From NCBI RefSeq assembly GCF_041080655.1, contig NZ_CP163525.1, forward strand, positions 5,890,001 to 5,954,000: 64,000 bases of DNA, in the 5' to 3' direction. Below, piece by piece: positions 1 through 9,110 of this stretch (positions are counted from its first letter, which is position 1; each line of letters starts with the position of its first letter). Position numbers and translations under genes: made by a program. The DNA comes from Streptomyces sp. CG4. GTDB taxonomy: Bacteria > Actinomycetota > Actinomycetes > Streptomycetales > Streptomycetaceae. The notes under the pieces were generated by a model that was not told the origin of the DNA, made no database searches, and was given only the letters and a program-made list of their open reading frames with translations.

Positions 1-1056
1 GAGCAGGGCCTCGGGCGTGTGCGCCTGGGTGACGGGGACGCCGATGAGGGGGGCGAGGCGGGTGCGGGTGGCGGAGCGAAGAGCGGAGGCCGCGCGGTCT
101 CGGGCATCGGCTTTGCGGTAGAGGCGGGCGCGGCCTTCGGCGGTCTCGGAGGCGCGGATCGCCACGGGGAGTCTTTCGGGCACGAGGGGGCCGAAGCGGC
201 GTGCCCGCCAGAAGGCGGCGAGGGCCGCTGCGATGAACAGCTGCAGGGTGCCCCAGAGCCAGCCCGAGGGGAGCAGGTCGAGGAAGTTCTTCCGGTCGCC
301 GGGGTCGGTGGCCGAGGCGTCGGAGAGCGAGGGGAGGTACCAGACCAGATGGGGGCGGGAACCGAGGAGTTGGAGGGCGAGCGAGGCGTTGCCCTGCTTG
401 TCGAGCCGATCGTTGTAGAGGATGTCGGGCGCGCCGAGCACGACGGTGTCACCGTCCCTGGATGCCTCGGGGATGCGCAGCAGGGTGGCGAGTCGCTCGC
501 TGGGGTAGCAGGAGTCGGCGTCGAGGTGGGTGGTGGTGTAGCGGATGCCGCCGGTGTCGGCGCTGCCCGCGCGCCGGGCTTCGGGCAGGGTGCAGTCGGG
601 GGCGAGTGTGCCGTCGGCGCTGGTGGCGGGGTCCGCGGTGACCCCCGGGGCGAGTCGCTCGACGGACGGGCTGCCGGCCGCGACGAGGACGGTGCGCCCG
701 CCGGAGGCCGCGGTGGCCTGGTGCAGCTGGGTCTGTTGACGGGCCGTCAGCAGGTCGGGTACGGCGACCAGGAGCGTGGTGTCCGGTCCGGCGGCGGCGC
801 GTGCCTCGCCCAGCGTGGTGACGACGCGCGTGGTGACGCCCCGGTCGGCGAGGAGTTGGGCGACGGCGCGGCTGCCGTAGGGGTCGGCGGAGCGCGGGTC
901 GAGTTCGCCGTGCCGGGCGGTGGAGCGTACGGCGGCCATGGCGACGGCGCCCGCCAGGATCAGTACGACGGCGAGCGCGATGCCCCGGGTACGGGTCCAC
1001 ACCTGGCGGACGGTGGGCGCGGTGGAGGTCGTCGGCAGCGTGGCCTCGACGGTCAC
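1..1056 (-). CDS. DUF4350 domain membrane protein (C-terminus outside window)
   Basis: The reading frame begins at a GTG that overlaps the stop of the upstream DUF4129 gene as GTGA, and it is still open at the window edge, so 352 residues are visible and the C-terminus is missing. A short cytosolic N-terminus is followed by one membrane segment at about residues 24-42 (GIALAVVLILAGAVAMAAV) and then a soluble part beginning LDPRSADPYGSRAVAQLLADRG, where DUF4350 proteins typically start their Rossmann-like extracytoplasmic domain. In actinobacteria these genes usually sit with MoxR ATPase and DUF58 genes, which may lie just beyond the left edge. Tight overlap with its two upstream neighbours says operon. 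The function is not established; a role in assembling or regulating a membrane complex with MoxR is inference from context. Confidence 0.8.
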   Translation of the reverse strand, partial: MTVEATLPTTSTAPTVRQVWTRTRGIALAVVLILAGAVAMAAVRSTARHGELDPRSADPYGSRAVAQLLADRGVTTRVVTTLGEARAAAGPDTTLLVAVPDLLTARQQTQLHQATAASGGRTVLVAAGSPSVERLAPGVTADPATSADGTLAPDCTLPEARRAGSADTGGIRYTTTHLDADSCYPSERLATLLRIPEASRDGDTVVLGAPDILYNDRLDKQGNASLALQLLGSRPHLVWYLPSLSDASATDPGDRKNFLDLLPSGWLWGTLQLFIAAALAAFWRARRFGPLVPERLPVAIRASETAEGRARLYRKADARDRAASALRSATRTRLAPLIGVPVTQAHTPEALL

Positions 1057-1844
1057 TGGGCGGCCCCCTGGCGGGGGTTGTGGTTCGTGCTGGTGGTGCT
1101 GTGGGCGAGCGCGGGCCTGGTGCGTTCCAGGTCGCGGTCGAGTTCGGAGATGCGGTGGTACGACTGCTCGGTCGCCCTGCGTCCGCCGTATGTCACCTCG
1201 TCGAACTCACGGGCCGCGGCGCGCAGTCGGTCGGTGTGCGCGGGCAGGGCCCGGCCGGCTTCGTCGGCCGCCTCGTCAGCGGTGCGGCCGGGGCGGACAT
1301 CGAGGAGGGTCCGCTCCTCCAGGGAGCGGACGATGGCCCGCATGCGTTCCTGTACGGCCTGGTTCCAGTGCGCCTGGGCCGCGTGCGCCTCGGCGGCCGA
1401 GCGGTGTTCGGCGGCGCTGCGGGGGCGGTCGTCGAACAGGACGGCGGTGGCGGAAGGGTGCCGGCGCGGGGTGCCCAGGCGCCACCACAGGGCGGCCAGG
1501 ACGGCGGCGACGAACAGGACCACGACGATCAGGCCGACCGTGCCACCGGGAGTCGCCGAGGCGGCCGAGTTGAACAGCCGGTCGAGCCAGTCCCAGAACG
1601 CTTTCAGCGCGCGCTGGAACAGCCCGGGGTCGCTCTCGTGGTACATCCGCTTGGACAACTCGCGGCGAGCCGCCTCCCGTGCGGGGTCGCGGGAGATCGT
1701 CACGGGCGGGGTCGCGGGCGGCTCGTCTCCCGAGCCGCCCGCTGCGCGCACGGCCGTGAACGCCGTGCGCAGCAGGCTGTGTACGACCGTGCGGCCGACG
1801 CCCGACGGCGCCGCCGCCGTGAGCACTCCCCCCGTGAGACTCAC
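1053..1844 (-). CDS. DUF4129 domain membrane protein
   Basis: This is a 263-residue protein. The GTG start was chosen because GGGGAG lies just upstream and the start falls 4 bp after the stop of the preceding gene. A longer frame to 1898 would overlap that gene. One membrane segment near residues 92-112 (VGLIVVVLFVAAVLAALWW) separates an N-terminal extracytoplasmic part, containing MYHESDPGLFQRALKAFWDW, from a C-terminal cytoplasmic helical domain rich in Arg, Ala and Glu, which is the DUF4129 pattern. The neighbour order membrane protein, DUF4129, DUF4350 is a recurrent actinobacterial set associated with MoxR/DUF58. The biochemical role is unknown. Confidence 0.82.
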   Translation of the reverse strand: MSLTGGVLTAAAPSGVGRTVVHSLLRTAFTAVRAAGGSGDEPPATPPVTISRDPAREAARRELSKRMYHESDPGLFQRALKAFWDWLDRLFNSAASATPGGTVGLIVVVLFVAAVLAALWWRLGTPRRHPSATAVLFDDRPRSAAEHRSAAEAHAAQAHWNQAVQERMRAIVRSLEERTLLDVRPGRTADEAADEAGRALPAHTDRLRAAAREFDEVTYGGRRATEQSYHRISELDRDLERTRPALAHSTTSTNHNPRQGAAQ

Positions 1845-1848
1845 CGCA

Positions 1849-3189
1849 TCAGCTCCCCGTGACGGGACCGGGAGCGCCGGTGCCGGCGTCCTGGGCACCG
1901 GCGGCGCGGGCCAGTTCGAGGTCGAGGGCCTCGCGGCGGATGCGCTGGTCGATGTAGAGGAGCACCGTGACGCCCGCGCTGATCGGCAGGGTGAGCGCGC
2001 TGCCGATCAGCGCGCCGAGTCCCTGGATGATCAGGGATGCCCAGCCGATGTGCCCACCGCCGGTGCCGAGCAGGTTGTCCATGCCGTCGCCGCTCACGGC
2101 GGCCCCGATGGCGGTGAAGGGGATGCTGATGAGCGCCTGGACGATCCTGACGATGAGCCCAGTGAGCAGCAGGATGCCGAAAGTGCGCCACCAGGAACCG
2201 CGCACCAGCTTCGCGGAGCGGCTCATGGCCTTGACGATGCTCTGTCGTTCCAGCATCAGGGCGGGAGCCGACAGGCAGAAGCGGACCACCAGCCACGCAG
2301 AGACGACGATGCCGGCGAGGATGCCCAGCGCGAGCAGGCCCGCCCCCGCGGCGTCGCTGCCACCGGCGAGGACGACGAAAATGGCGGGCAGCGCCCCGGC
2401 GAACATGACACCGACGACGATCAGGCCCAGCAGGATGAGCAGCCCGAACAGCTTCGGGAGCTGCGGGCGGGCGTCTCGCCAGGCCTCGCCGATGCTGACC
2501 GGCCTGCCGAGAACGGCACGGCTGGTGATCGTGGTGAGCAGAGCGGTCGCGATGACCACTGCGATGCCGGAGATCAGAGAGACGATGCCGGTGCCGATCA
2601 CGACGTCGGGCAGGGCGCGGAACACCTCGTCGGGGTTGGCGTCGGGGCTGTTGACCCGCATCTGTCCGAGAGCGTCGTTCAGGACGAAGCCCTGCACGAG
2701 GACGAGGCTGGTCGCCGAGAACAGGGCGACGGCCAGCGAGATGCCGAGCACCGTGCGCCAATGGGTGCGCATGGTGGAGACGGCGCCGTCGAGGATCTCG
2801 CCGACGCCGAGCGGGCGCAGCGGGATGACGCCGGGCTTGGCCGCGGGTGGGGGACCGCCCCAGCCGCCGCCCCAGGCTCCGTAGCCGGGGGGCGGACCTC
2901 CGTACCCGCCGCCGGGGCCGGCGGGCGGCCGGGAGCCCCAGCCCGGGCCGGGCGGCGGGGGCGGGGCCTGGTTCGGGTTGGGGGCACCGGTGGGTGCGGA
3001 CCATTGACCGGCCGGCGGCTGCTCCTTGGCCCACTTCACGCCTGGGCGCTGCGCGTCCGCGTCCGGCTGCTGCGCGGGTGCGCTGTCGCCGGGGCGGTCG
3101 GCGGGTTCGGCGGGGCCGGACGCGCCGGGTTCCCGCCCCTCGTTCGACGGGGCGGATCCGGGCGAGGCCCAGCCCGGAGTGTCTGTCAT
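1849..3189 (-). CDS. Pro/Gly-rich multi-pass membrane protein (GPDPase-membrane-domain/DUF7847-like)
   Basis: This is a 446-residue protein. The start ATG follows a strong AAGGAG site at good spacing; the frame is open further upstream, but the extension lacks a ribosome site. About the first 120 residues are a disordered Pro/Gly/Ala-rich cytoplasmic tail. They are followed by a conserved segment (GVIPLRPLGVGEILDGAVSTM) and roughly six hydrophobic segments. The PLxxGEILDGA motif before the first membrane helix is typical of the actinobacterial family often labelled 'glycerophosphoryl diester phosphodiesterase membrane domain'; no phosphodiesterase catalytic domain is present. It is the first gene of the three-gene minus-strand operon. 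Its function is unknown, and a membrane scaffold is only a guess. Confidence 0.82.
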   Translation of the reverse strand: MTDTPGWASPGSAPSNEGREPGASGPAEPADRPGDSAPAQQPDADAQRPGVKWAKEQPPAGQWSAPTGAPNPNQAPPPPPGPGWGSRPPAGPGGGYGGPPPGYGAWGGGWGGPPPAAKPGVIPLRPLGVGEILDGAVSTMRTHWRTVLGISLAVALFSATSLVLVQGFVLNDALGQMRVNSPDANPDEVFRALPDVVIGTGIVSLISGIAVVIATALLTTITSRAVLGRPVSIGEAWRDARPQLPKLFGLLILLGLIVVGVMFAGALPAIFVVLAGGSDAAGAGLLALGILAGIVVSAWLVVRFCLSAPALMLERQSIVKAMSRSAKLVRGSWWRTFGILLLTGLIVRIVQALISIPFTAIGAAVSGDGMDNLLGTGGGHIGWASLIIQGLGALIGSALTLPISAGVTVLLYIDQRIRREALDLELARAAGAQDAGTGAPGPVTGS

Positions 3190-3329
3190 CGAAACTCCTT
3201 CTCGGTGCCCTTCCGCGGACGCGGCGGCAGGTTGGCAGCCATCGTGCCATGGGGTGGTCACGGGGAGACCGGCCGCGATGGGCGCTGGATGCCTTCAATT
3301 GTCCGCCGGATCCGGGGCAGACTGACCGC

Positions 3330-4472
3330 ATGGCTGATCAGCAGGCGCGAACCGACGGGGACAAGCGGCCGACCGGAATACCTACGATTCGATGGGAGGA
3401 ACCACCCGAAGGCCCTGTGCTGGTCCTTCTCGATCAGACGCGGCTCCCGGCCGAGGAGGTCGAGCTGGTGTGCACGGACGCGCCGGCGCTGGTGGAGGCG
3501 ATCCGTTCGCTCGCCGTGCGCGGAGCGCCGGTGCTCGGGATCGCCGGGGCGTACGGCGTTGCGCTCGCCGCCGTACGCGGCTTCGACGTCGCCGAGGCGG
3601 CCCGCGCGCTCGAGAGCGCCCGGCCCACCGCGGTGAACCTGTCCGTCGGTGTACGCCGGGCCGAGACGGCGCACCAGGCCGCGCTGGCGAAGACCGGCGA
3701 CGCCACCGAGGCGGCCGCGGCGGCTCTTGCCGCGGCGCGGACGCTGCATCGGCAGGATGCCGAGGCCAGCGCCCGGATGGCGGCCCACGGTCTGGCGCTC
3801 CTGGACGAGTTGCTGCCCGGCGGCGGGCACCGGATTCTCACCCACTGCAACAGCGGCGCGCTGGTGTCCGGCGGTGAGGGCACGGCCTTCGCGGTGGCCC
3901 TCGCGGCGCACCGCGCGGGGCGGCTGCGACGGCTGTGGGTGGACGAAACGCGTCCGTTGCTGCAAGGTGCTCGCCTGACGGCGTACGAAGCGGCCCGCAG
4001 CGGCATGGCGTATACCTTGCTCACCGACAACGCGGCGGGATCGCTGTTCGCGGCGGGCGAGGTGGACGCGGTGCTGATCGGGGCGGATCGGATCGCCGCC
4101 GACGGCTCGGTGGCGAACAAGGTGGGGAGCTATCCGCTCGCAGTGCTGGCGCGGTACCACCATGTGCCGTTCATCGTGGTGGCGCCGGTGACGACGGTCG
4201 ATCCGGACACCCCCGACGGGGCGTCCATCGAGGTCGAGCAGCGACCCGGCTTTGAGGTGACCGAGGTCACAGCACCCCAGGTGCCCGTGACGGGAGCAGG
4301 AGGCGGGATTCCGGTGGCACCCCTGGGGACCCAGGCGTACAACCCGGCGTTCGACGTGACGCCGCCCGAGCTGGTGACGGCCATCGTCACCGAGGAGGGA
4401 GCCGTTTCACCCGTGACGGCCGAGGCTCTCGCAGAGCTGTGTGCCAGGTCACGCCAGGTAACGATTAGCTAA
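3330..4472 (+). CDS. mtnA: S-methyl-5-thioribose-1-phosphate isomerase
   Basis: MtnA converts 5-methylthioribose 1-phosphate to 5-methylthioribulose 1-phosphate in the methionine salvage pathway in the cytoplasm. The 380-residue length is normal for the family. The family motifs are clear: RGAPVLGIAGAYGVALA near residues 64-80, the catalytic-Cys motif THCNSGALVSGGEGTA with Cys at about residue 173, DETRPLLQGARLT, and GADRIAADGSVANKVGSY with the catalytic Asp at about residue 253. The last section, PAFDVTPPELVTAIVTEEG, is the usual MtnA ending. The ATG at 3330 was chosen because it lies close to the family N-terminus. The stop is 4 bp before mtrA, so some mtrA transcription may read through from mtnA, a linkage common in Streptomyces. 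Confidence 0.95.
   Translation: MADQQARTDGDKRPTGIPTIRWEEPPEGPVLVLLDQTRLPAEEVELVCTDAPALVEAIRSLAVRGAPVLGIAGAYGVALAAVRGFDVAEAARALESARPTAVNLSVGVRRAETAHQAALAKTGDATEAAAAALAAARTLHRQDAEASARMAAHGLALLDELLPGGGHRILTHCNSGALVSGGEGTAFAVALAAHRAGRLRRLWVDETRPLLQGARLTAYEAARSGMAYTLLTDNAAGSLFAAGEVDAVLIGADRIAADGSVANKVGSYPLAVLARYHHVPFIVVAPVTTVDPDTPDGASIEVEQRPGFEVTEVTAPQVPVTGAGGGIPVAPLGTQAYNPAFDVTPPELVTAIVTEEGAVSPVTAEALAELCARSRQVTIS
4444..4463 (+). promoter_or_regulatory. Tandem 10-bp direct repeat in front of mtrA
   Basis: CCAGGTCACG is followed immediately by CCAGGTAACG, two 10-bp units with one mismatch, inside the 3' end of mtnA and 13 bp before the mtrA ATG. OmpR-family regulators such as MtrA bind direct repeats spaced about one helical turn, and reported MtrA sites resemble GTCACA/GTAAC half-sites. 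An autoregulatory MtrA site is therefore plausible, but this is inference. Confidence 0.45.
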
Positions 4473-4476
4473 TGGG

Positions 4477-5166
4477 ATGATGTCGTTTATGAAGGGACGA
4501 GTCCTTGTCGTCGACGACGACACCGCACTGGCCGAGATGCTCGGCATCGTGCTGCGTGGTGAAGGTTTTGAGCCGTCTTTTGTAGCCGACGGCGACAAGG
4601 CGCTGGCCGCTTTCCGGGAGACCAAGCCCGATCTGGTGCTGCTCGACCTGATGCTGCCCGGACGGGACGGCATCGAGGTGTGTCGGCTGATCCGGGCTGA
4701 GTCCGGGGTGCCGATCGTGATGCTCACGGCGAAGAGCGACACCGTCGACGTGGTTGTGGGCCTGGAGTCCGGCGCCGACGACTACATCGTCAAGCCGTTC
4801 AAGCCGAAGGAGCTGGTCGCCCGGATCCGTGCGCGGCTGCGCAGGTCGGAGGAGCCGGCGCCGGAGCAGTTGACCATCGGTGACCTCGTCATCGACGTGG
4901 CCGGGCACTCGGTGAAGCGGGACGGGCAGTCGATAGCGCTGACCCCGCTGGAGTTCGACCTGCTGGTCGCGCTCGCCCGCAAGCCGTGGCAGGTGTTCAC
5001 GCGTGAGGTGCTGCTCGAGCAGGTGTGGGGCTACCGGCACGCCGCCGACACGCGGCTCGTCAACGTGCACGTCCAGCGGCTGCGTTCCAAGGTCGAGAAG
5101 GACCCGGAGCGGCCGGAGATCGTGGTGACCGTCCGTGGTGTCGGTTACAAGGCCGGGCCGAGCTGA
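4477..5166 (+). CDS. mtrA: MtrA, OmpR-family response regulator
   Basis: MtrA is the DNA-binding response regulator partner of MtrB and is a global actinobacterial regulator of cell envelope and development genes. The 229 residues contain a receiver domain with the acidic pair D13-D15, phospho-acceptor D57 in LVLLDLMLPG, the conserved Thr in VMLTAK and Lys in YIVKPF (about K106). They are followed by a winged-helix Trans_reg_C domain ending TREVLLEQVWGY ... VNVHVQRLRSKVEKDP ... VRGVGYKAG. ATG pairs at 4477/4480 and 4489 leave the exact start uncertain by a few residues. The gene is separated from mtrB by a single base, so the two are translationally coupled. The tandem repeat at 4444-4463 may mediate autoregulation. 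Confidence 0.97.
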   Translation: MMSFMKGRVLVVDDDTALAEMLGIVLRGEGFEPSFVADGDKALAAFRETKPDLVLLDLMLPGRDGIEVCRLIRAESGVPIVMLTAKSDTVDVVVGLESGADDYIVKPFKPKELVARIRARLRRSEEPAPEQLTIGDLVIDVAGHSVKRDGQSIALTPLEFDLLVALARKPWQVFTREVLLEQVWGYRHAADTRLVNVHVQRLRSKVEKDPERPEIVVTVRGVGYKAGPS

Positions 5167-5167
5167 C

Positions 5168-7288
5168 ATGTCCGGGGACAGCACCGCTTCGGCCCCCGGT
5201 CGGTCCGGGGCCCGTCCGGGGCGGGCTGTCGGCCGGACGGCGGGTGCGCGGTTCAGGAGTTTCTTCGAGGGCGGGCTGCTCGAGGGCGGGGTCCAGGGCA
5301 GCCCGGTCCTCCGGTTGTTCCTGCGCTGGGTGCGCCGTCCGCTGCTGCCGGTGATGCGGCTGTGGCGGCGCAACATCCAGCTGAGGGTCGTCGCCACCAC
5401 GCTGGTGATGTCGCTGGGCGTCGTCCTGCTGCTGGGCTTCGTCGTGATCGGACAGGTGCGCAACGGCCTGCTGGACGCGAAAGTGAAGGCCTCGCAGAGC
5501 CAGGCCACCGGCGGTTTCGCCGTGGCCAAGCAGAAGGCCGACGAGGCGGCCAGTGGCGCCGGTACGGGCGCGGCCGCCGGGAGCGGCACCGCGGACGGCA
5601 CGTCGACCACGGACGGCCGCCAGTCGCAGAACGTCATCCAGTGGATGAGCGACCTCGTGGAGTCGCTGTCCAGCGGCGGCGCGGGCGCCTTCGACGTTGT
5701 CACGCTGCCTGTCGGTGACGACAGCGGCGGCGGACGCAGCCCGCGCGGCTCCGGGAACGTCAACCCGACCTCCAGCGTGCCCGCCGACCTGCGTGATCGG
5801 GTCAACAGCGGTACGACCGCCGCGCAGAGCTACACCCGGATCGTCTACTCCAACGGCAAGGAGTCACAGCCGGCGCTGGTCATCGGCAAGCAGGTCAACG
5901 ACCCCAACGGGCGGCCGTACGAGCTGTACTACCTCTTCCCGCTCACGCAGGAGGAGAAGTCCCTCAGCCTGGTCAAGGGCACGCTCGCGACCGCCGGGCT
6001 GTTCGTCGTCGTCCTGCTCGGCGCCATCGCGTGGCTGGTGGTGCGCCAGGTCGTCACGCCGGTGCGGATGGCGGCCGGGATCGCGGAGCGGCTCTCCGCC
6101 GGGCGGCTGCAGGAGCGGATGAAGGTCACCGGCGAGGACGACATCGCACGCCTGGGGGAAGCCTTCAACAAGATGGCGCAGAACCTCCAGGTGAAGATCC
6201 AGCAGCTGGAGGACCTGTCGCGGATGCAGCGCCGGTTCGTCTCGGACGTCTCGCACGAGCTGCGGACGCCGCTGACGACCGTCCGGATGGCCGCTGATGT
6301 GATCCATGAGGCGCGTGAGGACTTCGACCCGGTGACCGCGCGATCGGCCGAGCTGCTCGCCGACCAGCTGGACCGGTTCGAGTCGCTGCTCGCGGACCTG
6401 CTGGAGATCAGCCGGTTCGACGCGGGCGCGGCGGCGCTGGAGGCCGAGGCGATAGACCTCAGAGAGGTCGTCCGGCGTGTGGTCAGCGGCGCTGAGCCGC
6501 TCGCCGAGCGCAAGGGCACGCACATACGCGTGCTCGGTGATCAGCAGCCCGTCGTCGCCGAAGCCGACGCCCGGCGCGTGGAGCGTGTGCTGCGCAACCT
6601 CGTGGTCAACGCCGTCGAGCACGGCGAGGGCAAGGACGTCGTCGTCAAGCTCGCCTCGGCGGGCGGCGCGGTCGCCGTCGCCGTGCGCGACTACGGCGTC
6701 GGGCTCAAGCCCGGCGAGGCGACGCGCGTCTTCAGCCGCTTCTGGCGGGCGGACCCGGCACGCGCGCGTACCACCGGTGGTACGGGCCTCGGGCTGTCGA
6801 TCGCCCTGGAGGACGCGCGGCTGCATGGCGGCTGGCTGCAGGCCTGGGGCGAGCCCGGGGGTGGCTCCCAGTTCCGGCTGACGCTGCCCAGGACCGCGGA
6901 CGAGCCGCTGCGAGGCTCGCCGATACCGCTGGAGCCCAAGGACTCGCGGCGCAACCGCGGCCTCGACGAGGCCGGTCTGCCCGGCGGAGCCGAGGAGAAG
7001 CGGGCGACCGTGCCCGTGCAGCAGGGCGGCGCCCAGACGGCCGCGCTGCCGCCGCGCGCCCCGATCACGCCGCGGCTCACTGGCGTCGCCCCCGCCGCCG
7101 ACCCGGCCGCACTGCCCGGTAACGGCAACGGCGCGCGCGTGGTGCCGCGGCCCACCGGCGGCGTGCGGCGCACCGACGACAAGACCGCCGCGGATCCGGC
7201 ACCCGGCGCGGGCGCGAGCGCGGACCGGCCGGACTCGACCGGCGCGCAGGACTCGACGGAGCCAGGGGAGGCATTTCGTGGGCGCTGA
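5168..7288 (+). CDS. mtrB: MtrB, sensor histidine kinase
   Basis: MtrB is the membrane-bound HAMP histidine kinase that phosphorylates MtrA. The 706-residue protein has a basic cytoplasmic N-terminus and a first membrane helix at about residues 73-95. An extracytoplasmic loop of about 190 residues with a Gly/Ser/Asp-rich middle is followed by a second helix (about 276-298), HAMP, the HisKA motif FVSDVSHELRTPLTTVR with phospho-acceptor H363, and HATPase N/G boxes (NLVVNAVEHG, GTGLGLSIALEDARLHGG). A Pro/Ala-rich C-terminal tail of about 110 residues follows the kinase core, longer than in many histidine kinases. The start was taken at the ATG one base after the mtrA stop. The 3' end overlaps lpqB by 11 bp. 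Confidence 0.96.
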   Translation: MSGDSTASAPGRSGARPGRAVGRTAGARFRSFFEGGLLEGGVQGSPVLRLFLRWVRRPLLPVMRLWRRNIQLRVVATTLVMSLGVVLLLGFVVIGQVRNGLLDAKVKASQSQATGGFAVAKQKADEAASGAGTGAAAGSGTADGTSTTDGRQSQNVIQWMSDLVESLSSGGAGAFDVVTLPVGDDSGGGRSPRGSGNVNPTSSVPADLRDRVNSGTTAAQSYTRIVYSNGKESQPALVIGKQVNDPNGRPYELYYLFPLTQEEKSLSLVKGTLATAGLFVVVLLGAIAWLVVRQVVTPVRMAAGIAERLSAGRLQERMKVTGEDDIARLGEAFNKMAQNLQVKIQQLEDLSRMQRRFVSDVSHELRTPLTTVRMAADVIHEAREDFDPVTARSAELLADQLDRFESLLADLLEISRFDAGAAALEAEAIDLREVVRRVVSGAEPLAERKGTHIRVLGDQQPVVAEADARRVERVLRNLVVNAVEHGEGKDVVVKLASAGGAVAVAVRDYGVGLKPGEATRVFSRFWRADPARARTTGGTGLGLSIALEDARLHGGWLQAWGEPGGGSQFRLTLPRTADEPLRGSPIPLEPKDSRRNRGLDEAGLPGGAEEKRATVPVQQGGAQTAALPPRAPITPRLTGVAPAADPAALPGNGNGARVVPRPTGGVRRTDDKTAADPAPGAGASADRPDSTGAQDSTEPGEAFRGR

Positions 7289-9110
7289 CCGCAAGGGGGG
7301 AGCCCGGCACAGGCCGGGACGCGCGGTGGCGTACGCCGCCCTGGGGGCCGTACTGCTGGCCGGGTGCGCCTCGATGCCCGACAGCGGGGACCTGAAGAAC
7401 GTGGAGTCCACGCCGCGCCAGGACACCGCGGTCCGGGTGTTCGCCATGCCGCCCGCCGAGGGCGCCGGGCCCGCCGAGATCATGCAGGGCTTTCTGGAGG
7501 CGCTGACCAGCGACGACCCGGACTACGACACGGCCCGCAAGTACCTGACGGACGACGCCGCACGCGCGTGGCGGCCGGAGCAGTCGACCACGGTCCTCGC
7601 GGGCGGGCCGAGCATCGAGCCCGGCTGCCGGGCCGGTGGCAGCCCGGACCTGCCCAGCAGCATCACCTGCGTCCTGGCGGGCAGCCAAGTCGCGACCGTG
7701 GACGGGCAGCAGGCGTACCAGCCGGCCGACGGGGCCTACCGCAAGAAGGTGCACCTCTCGCGGAACCCCAAGAACGGGCAGTGGCGCATCGACCAGCTGT
7801 CCGACGGCGTCGTCATGGGCAAGTCCGACTTCCAGCGCAACTACACCCCCGTCGACAAGTACTACTTCGCCTCCGGCACGGCGGCCGGGTCGACGGGGCA
7901 GCCGGTGGCGGTCGCCGATCCGGTGTTCGTGCGCAGCAAGGTGGACCCGATGACGCAGATGGTCCGCTCGCTGCTGACCGGCCCCACCGGCTGGCTCGGG
8001 CCGGTCGTCAGGTCCAGCTTCCCGACCGGCGCGGCCCTGCAGAAGGACGTGTCGGGCCTGGCGCCGGACGACCAGAACAAGCTGACCGTGCCGCTGAACC
8101 TGAAGCAGTCCCAGGTCGCGCCGACCAAGTGCACCGAAATGGCGACGCAGGTGCTGTTCACCCTGCGGAACCTGGCGCCGACGCTGGAGTCCGTCGAGCT
8201 GCAGGGCGTCGGCGGCCACCGGCTGTGCGGCCTGAGCGAGGAGCGCGCCGAGTCCGCCGCCTGGCACGGGTCGGCCAAGACCCCCGACAACCTGTACTAC
8301 CTCGACGGAAAGCACCGGCTGGTACGGATACCCACGGGGAGCACGAGCACCAGCGCTCTGCCGGCGCCGGGCCCGCTGGGTGAGGGCGCCAAGGCGCTCG
8401 ATTCGGTGGCGGTCTCGCGGGACGAGCACTACGCGGCCGGGGTCGGTGACGAGGGCCGATCGTTGTACATGACGTCGCTGGTGGCGGGCGCTTCCCTCGG
8501 GGACGCGCTGGTGACCAGCCACGGCGCGGTCGGCGAACGGCTGACGACACCGAGCTGGGACGCCCGTGGCGACCTGTGGGTGGCCGACCGCGACCCACGC
8601 CATCCGCGGCTGTACGCCCTGCAGCAGGGCGCCGGCAAACCGGAGGAGGTCGCGGTCCCGGACCTGTCCGGCCAGATCCAGGACGCGCGGGTGGCGGCCG
8701 ACGGCGTGCGGATCGCGCTGGTCGTGGAGAAGGGCGGCAAGCAGTCCCTGCTCATCGGCCGCGTCCAGCGCGACGACAGGACCGGACAGGGGACCTCGGT
8801 GGTCGAACTGCGCTCGGCCGCGCCCGACTTGGAGCAGGTCAGCGCCCTGTCGTGGGCCGGGGACAGCAGGCTGCTCGTCGCCGGCCGGGAGCAGGGCGGC
8901 GTGCTGCAGATGCGGTACGTCCAGGTCGACGGCTCCACGCTCGACGGTCCGGCGCCGGGCGCGCTCCCCGGGGTCAAGGCGATCGCCGCGTCCGAGGACG
9001 AGCGGGTGCCGCTGGTGGCCTGCTCGGAGGACGGGATCGTACGGCTGCCGTCCGGGGCGCAGTGGCAGAAGGTGGACAAGGACGGGACGGCACCCGTCTA
9101 TCCGGGCTGA
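7278..9110 (+). CDS. lpqB: LpqB, lipoprotein of the MtrAB system
   Basis: LpqB is an extracytoplasmic lipoprotein that modulates MtrB in actinobacteria. The 610-residue frame starts at GTG inside the end of mtrB, with GGGGAGG 6 bp upstream. A basic n-region, a hydrophobic stretch and the lipobox LLAGC (Cys30) mark a lipoprotein signal peptide. The mature part has an N-terminal domain, a GerMN-like section (near DPMTQMVRSLLTGPTGWLGPVV) and a C-terminal beta-propeller-like region from about residue 330, where repeated blades read VAVSRDEHYAAGV, PSWDARGDLWVADRD and VSALSWAGDSRLLVAG. Its position as third gene of the mtrA-mtrB-lpqB operon fits the three-component system. A short tandem repeat starts in its last codons. 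Confidence 0.95.
   Translation: MGADRKGGARHRPGRAVAYAALGAVLLAGCASMPDSGDLKNVESTPRQDTAVRVFAMPPAEGAGPAEIMQGFLEALTSDDPDYDTARKYLTDDAARAWRPEQSTTVLAGGPSIEPGCRAGGSPDLPSSITCVLAGSQVATVDGQQAYQPADGAYRKKVHLSRNPKNGQWRIDQLSDGVVMGKSDFQRNYTPVDKYYFASGTAAGSTGQPVAVADPVFVRSKVDPMTQMVRSLLTGPTGWLGPVVRSSFPTGAALQKDVSGLAPDDQNKLTVPLNLKQSQVAPTKCTEMATQVLFTLRNLAPTLESVELQGVGGHRLCGLSEERAESAAWHGSAKTPDNLYYLDGKHRLVRIPTGSTSTSALPAPGPLGEGAKALDSVAVSRDEHYAAGVGDEGRSLYMTSLVAGASLGDALVTSHGAVGERLTTPSWDARGDLWVADRDPRHPRLYALQQGAGKPEEVAVPDLSGQIQDARVAADGVRIALVVEKGGKQSLLIGRVQRDDRTGQGTSVVELRSAAPDLEQVSALSWAGDSRLLVAGREQGGVLQMRYVQVDGSTLDGPAPGALPGVKAIAASEDERVPLVACSEDGIVRLPSGAQWQKVDKDGTAPVYPG

Noticed and set aside
19..3636. A plus-strand open frame of about 1200 codons across the left membrane-protein operon.
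   Set aside because: It is antisense to three well-supported minus-strand genes and has low-complexity Gly/Arg composition. High G+C DNA often leaves the opposite strand open.
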